Source of the DNA: Eulemur rufifrons
Taxonomy: Eukaryota; Chordata; Mammalia; Primates; Lemuridae
Assembly (NCBI RefSeq): GCF_041146395.1
Contig: NC_090984.1
Location: forward strand, 127,910,280-127,974,279
Length of the DNA stretch: 64,000 nt
Direction: 5' to 3'
Below the pieces are notes generated by a model that saw nothing but the letters and a program-made list of their open reading frames with translations, made no database searches and was not told the DNA's origin. This document shows, piece after piece, positions 1 to 9,190 of the stretch (positions are counted from its first letter, which is position 1; each line of letters starts with the position of its first letter). Both the position numbers and the translations under genes were made by a program.

Positions 1-364
1 ACTATGAGATGACAGCCTAAGAATTTTGAATTTTTTTGTCAAGCAAGAAAAATAATTATCTATAATCCAAGTATTTGTGGTTTCTAAGATCATGCTGTCT
101 AACTCAAGTAATTTGTCTGTTTTTTTCTTATGTGCTCTTAACATTATCACAAGCTATATAATACCTGCTGTTGATATTTGTCTAATTGAAAGGTTTTCTT
201 GGTACATTATTTCCCGAACAAAGGAATGTGTGTAAAGAGGTCTCTGAAACCACTAGCTCTAGCCAGCACTAACACTACGGAGTTAAGATCCTGTGTACAT
301 CCAGTGTTCTCATAGCACTTCCCTGAACCAGGGACAAATGACAGACTTTTTTAGTCATGATGTA
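1..364. other. unassigned non-coding sequence
   Basis: AT-rich sequence with no open frame, splice structure or repeat that I recognise. It lies upstream of the RBM44-like exons and could be intronic to that locus. Confidence 0.4.
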
Positions 365-633
365 CAGTCAGCCCATGGGTTCTGTATTCATGGATTCAAC
401 CAACTTTCTTGTCATTATTTCCTAAACAACGCAGCATAACAACTATTTACATAGAATTTACATTGTATTAGGTATTGTGAGTAATCTAGAGGTAATTTAA
501 GGTATATAGGAGGATGTGTGTGGATTACATGCAAATACTATGCCATTTTATATAAGGGATTTGAGTATCCTCAGATCTTGGTATCCACAGGGAGTCCTAG
601 AACCAGTCCCCCAGGGATACCAGAGGACAGCTG
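365..633 (+). mobile_element. Tigger-type (TcMar) non-autonomous DNA transposon
   Basis: The element opens with CAGTCAGCCC and closes with a complementary GGACAGCTG end. It is flanked by TA dinucleotides at 363-364 and 634-635, the target duplication of Tc1/mariner elements. A second, longer copy of the same family is at 44777-45117. There is no transposase reading frame; this is a short deletion derivative. Confidence 0.75.
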
Positions 634-930
634 TAACTGATTACTCCGTTTAGATGTAATTTATTCATTTGAGCTATGAGAGACTTAATATCAACTAATC
701 CGTACCCATTTATTTTTCAAGATGATACGATTAAGGCCCAGAAATCTTAACACTGTACTCCAGGCTTTTGGTCTTCAGTCTGGTCATGCTGATATTTGTT
801 GATAACTTTTTGACAAGCTTTGTGATAGTAAAAAGAAAGCACAAAATATTTAGCAAGTTTTCATTTTCTCTTAAACATCTCAATACAATGATGATCATTT
901 CTGTGGTATATTCTGTTTTTCTACAAGCAG

Positions 931-1007
931 AAATGTATGCTGAACCCTTACGAAGAGATAAAGGTTATTTGGTACATGTTGGTGGCCTCTGCCCTTCAGT
1001 ATCTGAG
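931..1007 (+). pseudogene. RBM44: RBM44-like exon: start of RRM domain
   Basis: A pyrimidine-rich tract ending in CAAGCAG precedes the block and GTATGC follows it. The frame reads through [16 protein letters not shown] and PSVSE, the first strand and RNP2 motif of an RRM. The frame is open within this exon. The exact acceptor (AG at 926-927 or 929-930) is uncertain. Confidence 0.65.
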
Positions 1008-1053
1008 GTATGCCAAGATTTCTTTTTGAACTTCATATTATTTCTTTTTTTAG

Positions 1054-1127
1054 GCTGATTGAAGGTCTCATTTCCAGAAATACCTAGTTTCTGAAATTTC
1101 AATTTATGATTCTTCTACTAACTACAG
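1054..1127 (+). pseudogene. RBM44: RBM44-like exon: middle of RRM, with in-frame stop
   Basis: Bordered by TTTTTTTAG and GTGTGT. The frame continues in phase from the previous exon and ends with a split codon completed by the next exon (NY plus R). The third codon is TGA (1060-1062) where the family has a leucine, so the RRM cannot be made. The intron before it is only 46 bp (1008-1053). Confidence 0.7.
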
Positions 1128-1454
1128 GTGTGTTTCCCAAATTCAGTCCAATGTGCATTACTGTGTGCCTGCTGCTCACTAGAGGTTCTGTACCAGACAT
1201 CAGCCACAGTGGGGATAAAGTCAAAGGCCATTCCCACAGGAGGGTCCCAGGCTAGTATAGGGGGCCATGCAGACAAATAGTTGCAGTCATTATAGACAAA
1301 TAGCTGCAGTCATTAGTTCGTGCTGTTCTTAATCAGATCTTTCTTGGATTATACTTTGTAGCTTGTTATTAATGGTATGTAGCAGACTGATTGACTTCCG
1401 TGTACTTTATCTTGTTACGCACTGTTTCACAGGGAATGTAGAGAGCCTTAGTTA

Positions 1455-1690
1455 AGGAGAACGGGCTCCAGAAAGAGAGAACTTTGGCTCAATTCCCAGG
1501 TCTGTCAGCAACTTGATGAATAAATTTGGGCAATTTACTTGACCTTTTTGTACCTCAGCCTCCTCTTTGTCTATAAAGTGAGGTTGATAGTACTGTCATA
1601 GCGATGTTGTGAAACTACTATAAGTATGTAAAGCACTAGGAGTAAAGCCTGGCACATAGTAGATGCTCAGAAAATTGTATTCTATTATTT
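1455..1690 (+). repeat. MIR SINE, consensus orientation
   Basis: Diverged copy with the MIR order of motifs: 'gggcaatttacttgacc', 'tacctcagcctcc', 'ataaagtgaggttgatagta', 'agcactaggag' and 'cctggcacatagtagatgctca'. It lies in the intron after the RBM44-like exon 1054-1127. Confidence 0.75.
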
Positions 1691-2708
1691 CTGAGTTTAA
1701 TTACTTTTTAGATGACACTTTTATACTTTTTAGGTGGATAGCTACATCATCTATATATAATCTCTTCCAATCTGTCTGTTGCTACTTTCTATTTTGTGAC
1801 ATTGTCAGATCATTCAAATCACAATGGTGATGGAAATAACTTTGCTGTCTGCTGATAAAAAATGATGGCTGTTCATTTCAGATATGCAAATCTTTATCAA
1901 TTAAGAGAGAATCCTGTTTGTAGTTGGGATTGAAATTTGTTAGAAAATAGGTGTTTAATTTTATTTAATGGAGTCACCTAAGAGTATATGCTTTCTAAAT
2001 TTTACTCATTAATGTGGTATTAATACAGTTCATTAAAGTAGTATTATAATCCTAGTAGTATTTACCTGATGTGAAAGATTCTTTTAGCATCTTGTTGAAT
2101 CCTTAAAACAAACTGTGGGGTTTTCTTTTCTTAAGTATTATACATACTGTGTGGAAATTTAGAAAATACAATTAAATGCAAAAATACAAGGAGGCTATAA
2201 AAAATTATCCATAGTCCCATCATTTGAAAACAACCACTTTTCAGATTTGGTATGTATCCTTCCACTGACACTCTCTAGGTCTGGTGCTTTTATGGGAATA
2301 GCTCTTGCCTGACTTTCTCAATTATATGGTTAAAGTTCTGATTCGATGTTTCAACTTTTCTTGTTTTTTTGGTCTAAATATTTCCCCACAACAAGGCCAT
2401 AAAGATATTCTCTTAAATATTCTGGTAAATGTTTTAAATTTTGACTTTCACATTGCAAGCCTTTGAGTCATCTGGAGGTTATGTTTGAACATAGGAATTA
2501 ATTTTAATTTTTTTAGTATAAATAGTCCCCAGATTGCTAATTTCTGTAACTTTATCATATATCAGCTTTGCAAATGTTTTACATTAAATTTTAATATAAA
2601 ATTAATAGGAGATAATTCATGAGAAATGCTTAGTGTCTTTTATTTCTCATCTTTAATTTGGTTTTTATTTAGTTATCCTAAATAAACATTCTTCCTGATT
2701 TCAAACTA
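1691..2708. other. unassigned intronic sequence, possible old LINE-1 remnant
   Basis: AT-rich. The stretch 2130-2560 resembles antisense old LINE-1 sequence ('cccatcatttgaaaacaacca', 'tttgagtcatctggagg') but is too worn to name. No coding signal is seen. Confidence 0.35.
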
Positions 2709-2720
2709 AGTATATCAACC

Positions 2721-3054
2721 TTTTTTTTTTTTTTTTTTTTTTGACAGAGTCTCACTCTGTTGCCCGGGCTAGAGTGCCGTGGTGTCAGCCTAGCTCACAG
2801 CAACCTCAGACTCCTGGGCTCAAGCGATCCTACTGCCTCAGCCTCCTGAGTAGCTGGGACTACAGGCATGTGCCAACATGCCCGGCTAATTTTTTCTATA
2901 TATATATTTTTTAGCTGTCTATATAATTTCTTTCTATTTTTAGTAGAGATGGGGTCTCGTCCAGGCTGGTCTCGAACTCCTGACCTTGAGCGATCCACCT
3001 GCCTTGGCCTCCCAGGGTGCTAGGATTACAGGCGTGAGCTACCTCGCCCGGCTT
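2721..3054 (-). mobile_element. Alu (strepsirrhine-type dimer), antisense
   Basis: Poly-T at the left, two Alu arms in reverse, and the inter-arm A/T segment. Target duplication AGTATATCAACC at 2709-2720 and 3055-3066. Inserted in the RBM44-like intron. Confidence 0.93.
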
Positions 3055-3182
3055 AGTATATCAACCTTTATAAGAGCATTTATTATTGTGAAAACTATAT
3101 TTGAGCCAGTGATTACAAAATTAAGTTTGAGGTAATGTAAAGTCAATGAAAAACCTTTTGGTTTTCTGCTTTTCTGTTTTAG

Positions 3183-3267
3183 ATATGCAACTCTTGCTTT
3201 CCAAAAAAACGAAACAAGAAACAGTGATATAAAGATGGCTGTGAAGGAAATGAATGGTGCCAAAAAG
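3183..3267 (+). pseudogene. RBM44: RBM44-like exon: RNP1 part of RRM
   Basis: Preceded by TTTCTGTTTTAG and followed by GTGGGG. The first base completes the arginine codon split from exon 1054-1127, then YATLAF and MAVKEMNG follow, the RNP1 strand and last helix of the RRM. No stop is seen here. The phase match across the intron supports a true spliced structure. Confidence 0.7.
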
Positions 3268-3459
3268 GTGGGGGCCTGCTGCTTTCCAGTCTTTTTTTTC
3301 TTCTTTATTCTTGAATAGTGCTACTCTGTAAGTAACTAATTATTATACTTTCATCACTTTTTATAGCTAGTGTTATCTCATAATTATTAAAACCATAAAA
3401 GGTAGTCATTTTATTTTTTTATGCCCTCATCTGTACCTCACTGAGGTTTTAAACACGAT

Positions 3460-3665
3460 GTGGAAAATGATGGAGGTTTGCTCTGCCTCCTGCTCATCCT
3501 GTGACTCTGCGAGAGCTATCTCACTCTCTGAGCTTTTTGTCTTCAAATGAGGATAATAGTTACCTCAAATATTTAGAAGTTTAAATGAGTTTAATATGGA
3601 AAAATTCTTAGTACAATGTACTGAGGATGTACTCAGTAAGTACAGCTATTATCGTTGCTATTACA
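3460..3665 (+). repeat. MIR SINE, consensus orientation, diverged
   Basis: Retains 'ctgtgactctgcg', 'tgaggataatagttacctca' and an end like 'actcagtaagtacagctattat' in MIR order. Confidence 0.6.
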
Positions 3666-3744
3666 TACCAGTAATTTGGCTTTTTCTTGGAGAGCTCATT
3701 TTTTCTGCGGTTTCAACTATCACTTTTAACTATCACATTCCAAT

Positions 3745-3910
3745 CTTTTCACTTATTTACTGAACAAAGAGTTATTACATACCAACTGTGTACATTATTC
3801 TAGGAACTGGGAAAGCAACAGTGAACAAAATGGACAAAAATCTGTGCTTTTATATGAAGCTTAAATCTAGTGGGAGAGATAATGGCAATAAGTAAAAGTA
3901 ATATTCTAGT
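3745..3910 (+). repeat. L2-like remnant
   Basis: The wording 'actgtgtacattattctagg', 'gcaacagtgaacaaaatgga' and 'tctgtgcttttatatgaagc' follows the widespread mammalian repeat that I associate with L2. Family assignment is tentative. Confidence 0.45.
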
Positions 3911-4565
3911 GTGACAGAGCTAATATTTTATGTATTTTGCCCTGACTTTTCATCTAGGATTTAAAGTCTGAGCCCTTCCTTTGTTGAATTTTTACAGGAT
4001 TTACAGTGGTTTCACACCATTTATAGTGTACTTGCATGGTTAATAGTAACTAACTGATCATTTTAATTTTATCTTTCACAAGTGAAGGAGGCTGCACTTT
4101 ATATTACTAGTTCCCCTCCCCCCCATAACCTGTGATACAATTCTGGGCATGTAGTTTGTGTTCATTACATAAAGTATTTAGTAAATAAAATATAGAATAT
4201 TTATAATTACTCTTCAGACCAGCCTTTATCAGGTGGGTTGGTTATGTCCTGTCTTTGGGAGGGTTGAGAAAATAGTTACACCATTTGCTGTGTTCTGGGG
4301 TTCAGAGGAAGAATCCCAGTTGAGGAAGGCTGATTTAGACATAGTCTCATAGACTTTATCATTACTATAAAAAATTATGTTGGGCATGTTTTCTTAATAC
4401 ATAGCCCTGAGCACCGCTGAAGTAAAGTTACTTGGTATAAATAATCTTAAAGTAAAATTTTCAGAGCAGTTTATTTTATTTATAATTTTAAAATTTATTT
4501 TAATTGAATAAGCTAGATTATCACTATGTAATGGTGTTAAGAAAACTTTTAAAATGCTTATTTAG

Positions 4566-4704
4566 GGTGTCAAGAATTGTAAACAAATTGAATCTGCTAA
4601 ATTATTACCTGATGCACCTGTTAGATTCATACCTCCAAATACTCTGAACTTGCGTTCACCAAGATCATGAAGTGACTGGCTGAACTACATCCAGAAGTCA
4701 GCAG
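4566..4704 (+). pseudogene. RBM44: RBM44-like exon: C-terminal linker, frameshifted
   Basis: Between TTATTTAG and GTAAGA. It reads [15 protein letters not shown] and [11 protein letters not shown], then hits TGA at 4668-4670. Family-like residues (LAELHPEVS) resume in another frame from about 4658, which itself has TGA at 4673-4675. A one-base deletion near 4655 would explain the shift. Confidence 0.7.
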
Positions 4705-4840
4705 GTAAGAACTAAAATTATATTTTAATTGGTTTTAAGCTTTTTATGTAAAAGCATAGTTCCATTCAATAACTTAGCTATAGTCAGATTGTGTTACTTT
4801 GGAAAAGACAAATGCTCGCGTATGTTTTCACTTTGCCTAG

Positions 4841-4967
4841 AGACCATATTATAGAAGCTCTTCAGGAAGTAAGAATAAATCCTAAAGGGTTTCTGAATGG
4901 CTTATCTGTTAATACTATTGTGGAAATGACTTCATCTATTCTGAAAAACTCTTGTTTTTATTCCTAA
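4841..4967 (+). pseudogene. RBM44: RBM44-like last coding exon
   Basis: Preceded by TTTGCCTAG. It reads [19 protein letters not shown] and [12 protein letters not shown] and ends with TAA at 4965-4967. It is open throughout and in phase with the donor at 4704. No clear polyadenylation signal was pinned down downstream. Confidence 0.7.
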
Positions 4968-5149
4968 CTGGAAGCAGAGATCATACAATGTATTCTTTTT
5001 TATTTAAATATTACTTTAAAATTTTAAGCTATTGATTTCCTTTTTCACATAAAATGAATATTAAATTAAAAATAATAAAACATAAAATTTAAAAACAAAC
5101 ATATTACTATTAATGTAAAACCATTTACCCCAAAATTGCTTGGTTTAAC

Positions 5150-5540
5150 ATTCGTCATCTCACAGTTTGCAGATTAAGATTCAAGGCTGGCTTAGCTGGG
5201 TAGTTTGCGTTCAGAGTCTTTCATGTTGCAGTAAAGAAGTTGGCCTGGACCGTAGTCATCCAGAGGCCACACTGAGCCTGGAGGGTCTCCTAAGATGGCT
5301 CATTCACATGGCTGTTGGCAAGAGGCCTCAATGCCTTACTGCATGGGCCTCTCCACAGGACTCCTTGAATCCCGTTACATTGTGGCAGCTGGCTTCCCCT
5401 GAGCAAGAGAGCAAGGGGGAAGCTGCTCTGACCCACCCTCAGGAGTCACAATCCATCATTTTGCCACATTCTATTAGATGAAGGTCACTACATGCAACTC
5501 ATACTCAAGGGGAGGGAAATTTAACCCCACCTCTTAAAGA
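5150..5540. repeat. medium-reiteration mammalian repeat, family not assigned
   Basis: The wording 'ggcttagctgggtagtt', 'aagatggctcattcacatgg' and 'tggcagctggcttcccc' is familiar from many mammalian loci. An open frame of about 100 codons at 5167-5481 falls wholly inside it and is not taken as a gene. Confidence 0.45.
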
Positions 5541-5893
5541 AAGGCATATCAAAGAATTTGTTTATATATTTTAAAATGACCGCCAGTGAACATATACAAT
5601 ACCTTTTTACAACATAGGTGAGACTTCTGTTTCCAGTTATAGGTGTGTAGATGACTCAAGCCAACCGTCCACTGAGAACAACTAGAAAACCTGAATAAAT
5701 ATTAAAAAAAAAAAAAATCTGCTTGAAGGCACTGATGAGCTATCTAGATAATGATGAATTACTGGATCAGGGTACAACGAGGAGTCTCAAAGTATGCCCA
5801 GTGTTTGGGGGTACTTTCCCCCCAGTATTATTTGCAGAGGGGAAGCTAGGAGGGCATGGGCCATTTTCATAGCATTGCAGCCAGGGGGATGGG
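5541..5893. other. flank of the provirus, unassigned
   Basis: No gene is seen. The last six bases, GATGGG (5888-5893), serve as the 5' target duplication of the provirus. Confidence 0.5.
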
Positions 5894-6007
5894 TGTTGAG
5901 CCTAAGAATACTGAGTTATAGAAATGCCCCCTGTATTTCTAGAGACAAGATTTGATTTCAGAAGTCAAATAAGGCTTTGCCTTAAAGAAAAAGTAAATGT
6001 GTTAGTT
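5894..6007 (+). repeat. 5' LTR remnant (first 114 bp of U3)
   Basis: It begins TGTTGAGCC like the 3' LTR start at 9495 and the solo LTR at 25603. Similarity runs to GTGTTAGTT and then stops. The rest of the LTR (octamer, TATA box, R, U5) and any primer-binding site are absent, so the locus has no upstream viral promoter. I count about three substitutions plus a small A-run difference against the 3' LTR. Confidence 0.85.
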
Positions 6008-6446
6008 CAAAAATTAAAAAAGAGAAAAAAGGAAAAAGAAAAAAAAAGGAGGGGGTAAACTTTTACTTTAAGCAAGAGCTCTCTGTGCGGCTCAAGCCAG
6101 CCGCTTTAAGCTTGGAAACCGCTGCTTTCTAATGTAAACGATTCCCAGAAGCATGATCCACCCTTGAGAGAGGCTGATTAAAAAACAAACAAACAAACAA
6201 AGATCTTAAAAAAGATAATCAAGTTATTGCTCAAATTCAACAGTGCTATATTAGAGCATAAGAGAAAATAGCTTCTCCTAAACAGTCTGTGTTTTCTTGT
6301 GTAAAATGTTAAAGAAAATGTTAATAAAACTTATGCAGATTTCATAAGTTTTATTATGAAACTTATGAATCACAAGATGTGCAAAAAACGGTTAGTCCGC
6401 CTGACTTGAAAAATTTAATGTTACATATATTGGCTTTTAATAATGC
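6008..6446 (+). other. provirus leader with gag lost; purine tract and short repeats
   Basis: A-rich purine tract at 6008-6055, then about 390 bp with no open gag frame. A short (CAAA)n stretch lies at 6184-6200. I see no zinc knuckle or capsid homology motif. The DNA may descend from gag or the 5' leader, but this is inference from position only. Confidence 0.4.
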
Positions 6447-6455
6447 TAATTCAAA

Positions 6456-6950
6456 GTGTTAGTGGCTTTTACATCCGCTGCTCAATATTGGCAAACTTTT
6501 ATTAATGATCAAAGACCTCAATTAGAAATTAAGTTAAATGGCAAATCTTTTGTTAGACTTATAGATACTGGAGCTGATGTTACAATTATTTCTAAAAGTT
6601 TTTGGCCAAAAGCTTGGCCTTTACAAGTTCCTACTGTTCTTACCAGAATAGGAACGATGACTGACATATTTCAAAGTCGACAAATTTTAAATTGTTCAGG
6701 CCCTGATGGACAGACAGCCACTTTAAAACCTTACATGGCTAACATCACTATTAATTTGTGGGGAGGAGATTTGTTACAGCAGTGGGGAGCATACGTCAGT
6801 ATACCTAATACATCTGCTAAACAGGTTATGCTAAGTATGAATTATAACCCTTGTTTTGGTTTGGGTAAAAGGAGCCAAGGGGCTAAGACTTTCGAGGCAC
6901 CAAAGGCACATACTTCTTGGCATGGTTTAGGCTATCCAAATTTTGGATAG
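6456..6950 (+). CDS. retroviral aspartic protease (pro) frame with G-patch
   Basis: An open frame of 164 codons. The catalytic triplet lies in LIDTGADVTIIS (Asp at about residue 37 of the frame) after a hydrophobic strand LEIKLNG. The C-terminus has a glycine-rich G-patch, GLGKRSQG, at about 135-142, a mark of betaretroviral proteases. The frame opens with GTG after an in-frame TAA at 6447-6449. In an intact virus pro is reached by frameshift from gag, so no ATG is expected. It ends with TAG at 6948-6950, two codons after a slippery heptamer. The reading frame is intact, but the protein is probably not made without gag and an upstream LTR promoter. Confidence 0.85.
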   Translation: MLVAFTSAAQYWQTFINDQRPQLEIKLNGKSFVRLIDTGADVTIISKSFWPKAWPLQVPTVLTRIGTMTDIFQSRQILNCSGPDGQTATLKPYMANITINLWGGDLLQQWGAYVSIPNTSAKQVMLSMNYNPCFGLGKRSQGAKTFEAPKAHTSWHGLGYPNFG

Positions 6951-7205
6951 CGGCCACTGCTACTGAAAAGCACCATTCTGCTCTGGCTTTAAATTGGATG
7001 TCCCAAAAGCCTATATGGACAGAGCAGTGGCCACTAAAACAAAAACAAACAAAAAAAAAAAAATTGGGTGCTCTTCAAATATTAGTAAAAGAACAATTAC
7101 AAGCAGGACATATAGAGGAGTCCACCAGTCCGTGAAATTCTCCTATATTTGTTATTAAAAAAGAAATCTGGCAAATGACAAATGTTAACTGATTTAAGAA
7201 AAGTC
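6917..7205 (+). pseudogene. reverse transcriptase N-terminal remnant (pol)
   Basis: In the -1 frame from pro, the frame reads LALNWMSQKPIWTEQWPL, then LVKEQLQAGHIEESTSP, the start of a retroviral reverse transcriptase. TGA at 7133-7135 interrupts it. Family-like residues (NSPIFVIKK, then LTDLRKVNA) follow in shifted frames. The palm domain with its YXDD motif, the connection domain and RNase H are absent; integrase-like sequence follows within about 30 bp. The missing central part is one large internal deletion. Confidence 0.8.
6938..7032 (+). promoter_or_regulatory. -1 ribosomal frameshift signal at the pro-pol junction
   Basis: The heptamer AAATTTT (6938-6944) sits in the pro frame as A AAT TTT, the X XXY YYZ pattern. 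After a 7-nt spacer comes GGCCACTGCT (6952-6961), perfectly complementary to AGCAGTGGCC (7023-7032), giving a 10-bp GC-rich stem. The pol frame is -1 relative to pro and is open across the site. Position, spacing and frame all fit the betaretroviral pro-pol recoding signal. Confidence 0.75.
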
Positions 7206-7224
7206 AATGCAATTATACAATCAA

Positions 7225-7693
7225 TAATCAAGCCAAACATATTGTTTCTCATTGTCCCACTTGTCAATTAATTAATCAGCCTAAATTTTCTGCAGGAGTT
7301 AATCCTTGAGGTCTCTCACCAAATAAATTATGACAAATGGATGTTACACATATTCCTGAATTTGGCAAGTTAGGTGTTGTACATGTTACTGTAGATACTT
7401 ATTCCGGTCTTATTATGGCTACTCCATCCTCTGGAGAAACTGTTAGACATATGTTCTCACACTTACACTCCTGTTTTATATACGTGGGAGTCCCAGCCAC
7501 CATTAAAACTGACAATGGCCCTGCTTACACTAGTCATTCCTTTACAGCTTTTTGTATTAAATGGGACATCAAACACATTACTGGCATTCCTTATAATCCT
7601 CAAGGACAAGGCATTATGGAACGTACACATCAAACTTTAAAAAAACATGTTATTAAAACAAAAAAGGGGAGGTACACAGTCTCCCAAAGATAG
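7225..7693 (+). pseudogene. integrase: zinc-finger end and catalytic core (pol)
   Basis: It starts abruptly in the zinc-binding domain (SHCPTCQL). TGA codons at 7307-7309 and 7331-7333 interrupt the link to the core. The core is open from 7337: first Asp in MDVTHIPEFG, second in KTDNGPAYT, and Glu in GIMERTHQ exactly 35 residues later (D,D-35-E). All three catalytic residues are present. It stops at TAG 7691-7693, before the C-terminal domain. It normally inserts viral DNA into the host genome; here it cannot be made whole. Confidence 0.87.
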
Positions 7694-8059
7694 AATAAAT
7701 CAAGCCTTATTTACCTAAAATTTTTTGAATACTCATAAGGAAGATAAATTAACAGCAATAGAAAAGCATTGGAATAGGAGTCCACAATCAGACTCTTTCC
7801 CTCACCAGCCTATCTGGTGGAAAGATGATGTAGAAAATAAATGGGAAAAAGGATGTGCAAATGTGTGGCAGAGAGTTTTTCTTGTGTTTTGACAGATGAC
7901 AGACCAACAGTCTGGATTCCAAACAGAAGAATCAAACCCAGAGTGGAAACTCGAGGGGGGAAAAGCGGAAGACACGTCAGGCACAGACATGACGTGGGGA
8001 CAGCTGAAGAGAACATACGAAGAAGCAGACGGGATATTGAACCGGACATCTGTACCTAA
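7694..8059 (+). pseudogene. integrase C-terminal domain and end of pol
   Basis: Shifted and interrupted sequence encodes the DNA-binding C-terminal domain: WWKDDVENKWEKG, then TDDRPTVWIPNRRIKPR and a basic tail (RHVRHRHD, RRSRRD) ending at TAG 8057-8059. The open part begins at 7841. The tail overlaps the env start in another frame, a typical class II arrangement. Confidence 0.7.
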
Positions 8060-8144
8060 AACATCTGTAAATCCTTTTCTTGCCGTGATCTGCGTGGTGA
8101 GCATGGTGGTAAGAGTGTCTGGCAACCAGACACATCACTATTGA
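7896..8144 (+). pseudogene. env leader (signal peptide region), overlapping pol
   Basis: An 82-codon frame begins with ATG at 7896 inside the pol C-terminus. It contains TWGQLKRTYEEAD and a hydrophobic stretch NPFLAVICVVSMVV that would serve as signal peptide, followed by an NQT glycosylation sequon. TGA at 8142-8144 ends it; the downstream env sequence continues in another frame, so a frameshift lies near 8135-8150. Confidence 0.65.
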
Positions 8145-8814
8145 GCATTCTAAAATTGCACCCACAGATATACCCCTTTGTAAGAAAGTAATAATTTCTG
8201 ACCCTAAAATGTGGGTACAATGGGACAGTTGTAGACCTCACACGGGGCGCATTCTTGCTGGGTCCACATCTTATGGTGTTGTCCTAGACTGGAGTCCCTA
8301 TGGACATCCTGCCTTCTCTCACAATTTTAAAAAGCTTCATTGGAATAAAACTGCCACCTTGATGTCTGTAAAAGACACTGACCTTAAAAGTCATATTACA
8401 TGGCTCAATGATGGTAGGAGCTCTCCAGCTCCTCATATTTTAGGTGGCCCTATTCATGATCAATTGTGGAAAATATCAGCTGCTTTGCACCCTTTGCAGG
8501 CCTGGATTACACACACTTTGGATACAAACAATAGCCGAGAATGGACTTTGAATTTAAATTCTACTCATTATATTCAAGTTTGTGTTAGACTGCCTTACTT
8601 ATTTATGATTGGACATGCTGTTTATAAAGAACCTTCTTTCCTAGTGACCTGTGACAACTATTCTCATTATACCTGTGTTAACAATTCTATGAAGTTCAGT
8701 CCTTATAAAGAAACACTTTATATTCTCAAAGCCAGAACAGGACTGTGGTTACCTGTTAAAATAAAGAGTCTGGCAAGAAACACCAGCAATGTTCCTTTTG
8801 GACAAACTACTTAA
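8145..8814 (+). pseudogene. env surface subunit (SU) fragment
   Basis: Open in the third codon register relative to the leader. The ATG at 8209 is probably internal, because the frame is open upstream of it. About 220 residues with several cysteines and N-glycosylation sequons (NKT, NST, NYS, NNS) mark a retroviral surface glycoprotein. It ends at TAA 8812-8814, shortly before the SU-TM cleavage region, which continues in another frame. I cannot assign receptor use. Confidence 0.75.
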
Positions 8815-9190
8815 CCACATTCTTAAATGTACAAAAAGATTTATTGGTCTCTTAATAGCAGCTATTTTGGGAATCATTGCTGTCACTGCTTCTGTGGCCA
8901 CCGCAGGTGTGGCTCTGCATCAGACCATTCAGACCACTGAATTTGTTCAAAATTGGCACCACGATTTAAATCAATTATGGCCTACCCAAAATCAAATTGA
9001 TTCTAAATTAGCTATTCAAGTGGCTGACTTACCACAAGCAGTCACCTTGTTGGGAGACCAGGTTATAAGTCTACAAAAGCAACTTAGACTTCACTGCGAT
9101 TGGAATATCACTCAATTTTGTGTTACACCTCATATATATAATCAAACTCGGCTTCCTTGGGAAAACATCTACTTAACCAAGGAAATCTGA
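8789..9190 (+). pseudogene. env transmembrane subunit (TM), N-terminal part
   Basis: A basic stretch ending TKR is followed by a hydrophobic, Ala/Gly-rich fusion-peptide-like run (FIGLLIAAILG onward), a heptad-repeat-like helix, and CDWNITQFC, a CX7C motif seen in betaretroviral TM proteins. It stops at TGA 9188-9190 because of a frameshift near 9157-9185; the rest of TM follows in another frame. Confidence 0.82.

Larger units (their letters stand above)
931..4967 (+). pseudogene. RBM44: RBM44-like gene, 3' exons, unprocessed and broken
   Basis: Five exon-like blocks with AG/GT borders follow one another on the plus strand: about 931-1007, 1054-1127, 3183-3267, 4566-4704 and 4841-4967. The first three encode an RNA-recognition motif: RNP2-like LVHVGGL, then a helix and strand segment, then RNP1-like YATLAF and MAVKEMNG. 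The last two encode the C-terminal tail ([34 protein letters not shown]) that I recognise from RBM44, a germ-cell RNA-binding protein. Lesions are TGA at 1060-1062, a frameshift in exon 4 near 4655 giving TGA at 4668-4670, and TGA at 4673-4675 in the alternative frame. An expected exon between exons 3 and 4 is not seen. Introns are retained, so it is not a retrocopy. It could be a lineage-specific loss of the gene or a duplicated fragment. Confidence 0.75.

Noticed and set aside
768..1058. 96-codon frame at 768 as a gene
   Set aside because: Only its end is real (an RBM44-like exon from about 931 to 1007); the rest is intron read-through on both sides.
5167..5481. 104-codon frame as a gene
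   Set aside because: It lies wholly in a familiar dispersed repeat.
6061..6180. R-U5 or primer-binding site of the provirus after the 5' LTR remnant
   Set aside because: A short match to 'aaacttttacttta' of the 3' LTR occurs near 6057-6071, but similarity does not continue and no tRNA-complementary site follows an LTR end.
7802..8241. Minus-strand frames opposite the pol-env overlap
   Set aside because: They are shadows of the two overlapping viral frames on the plus strand.
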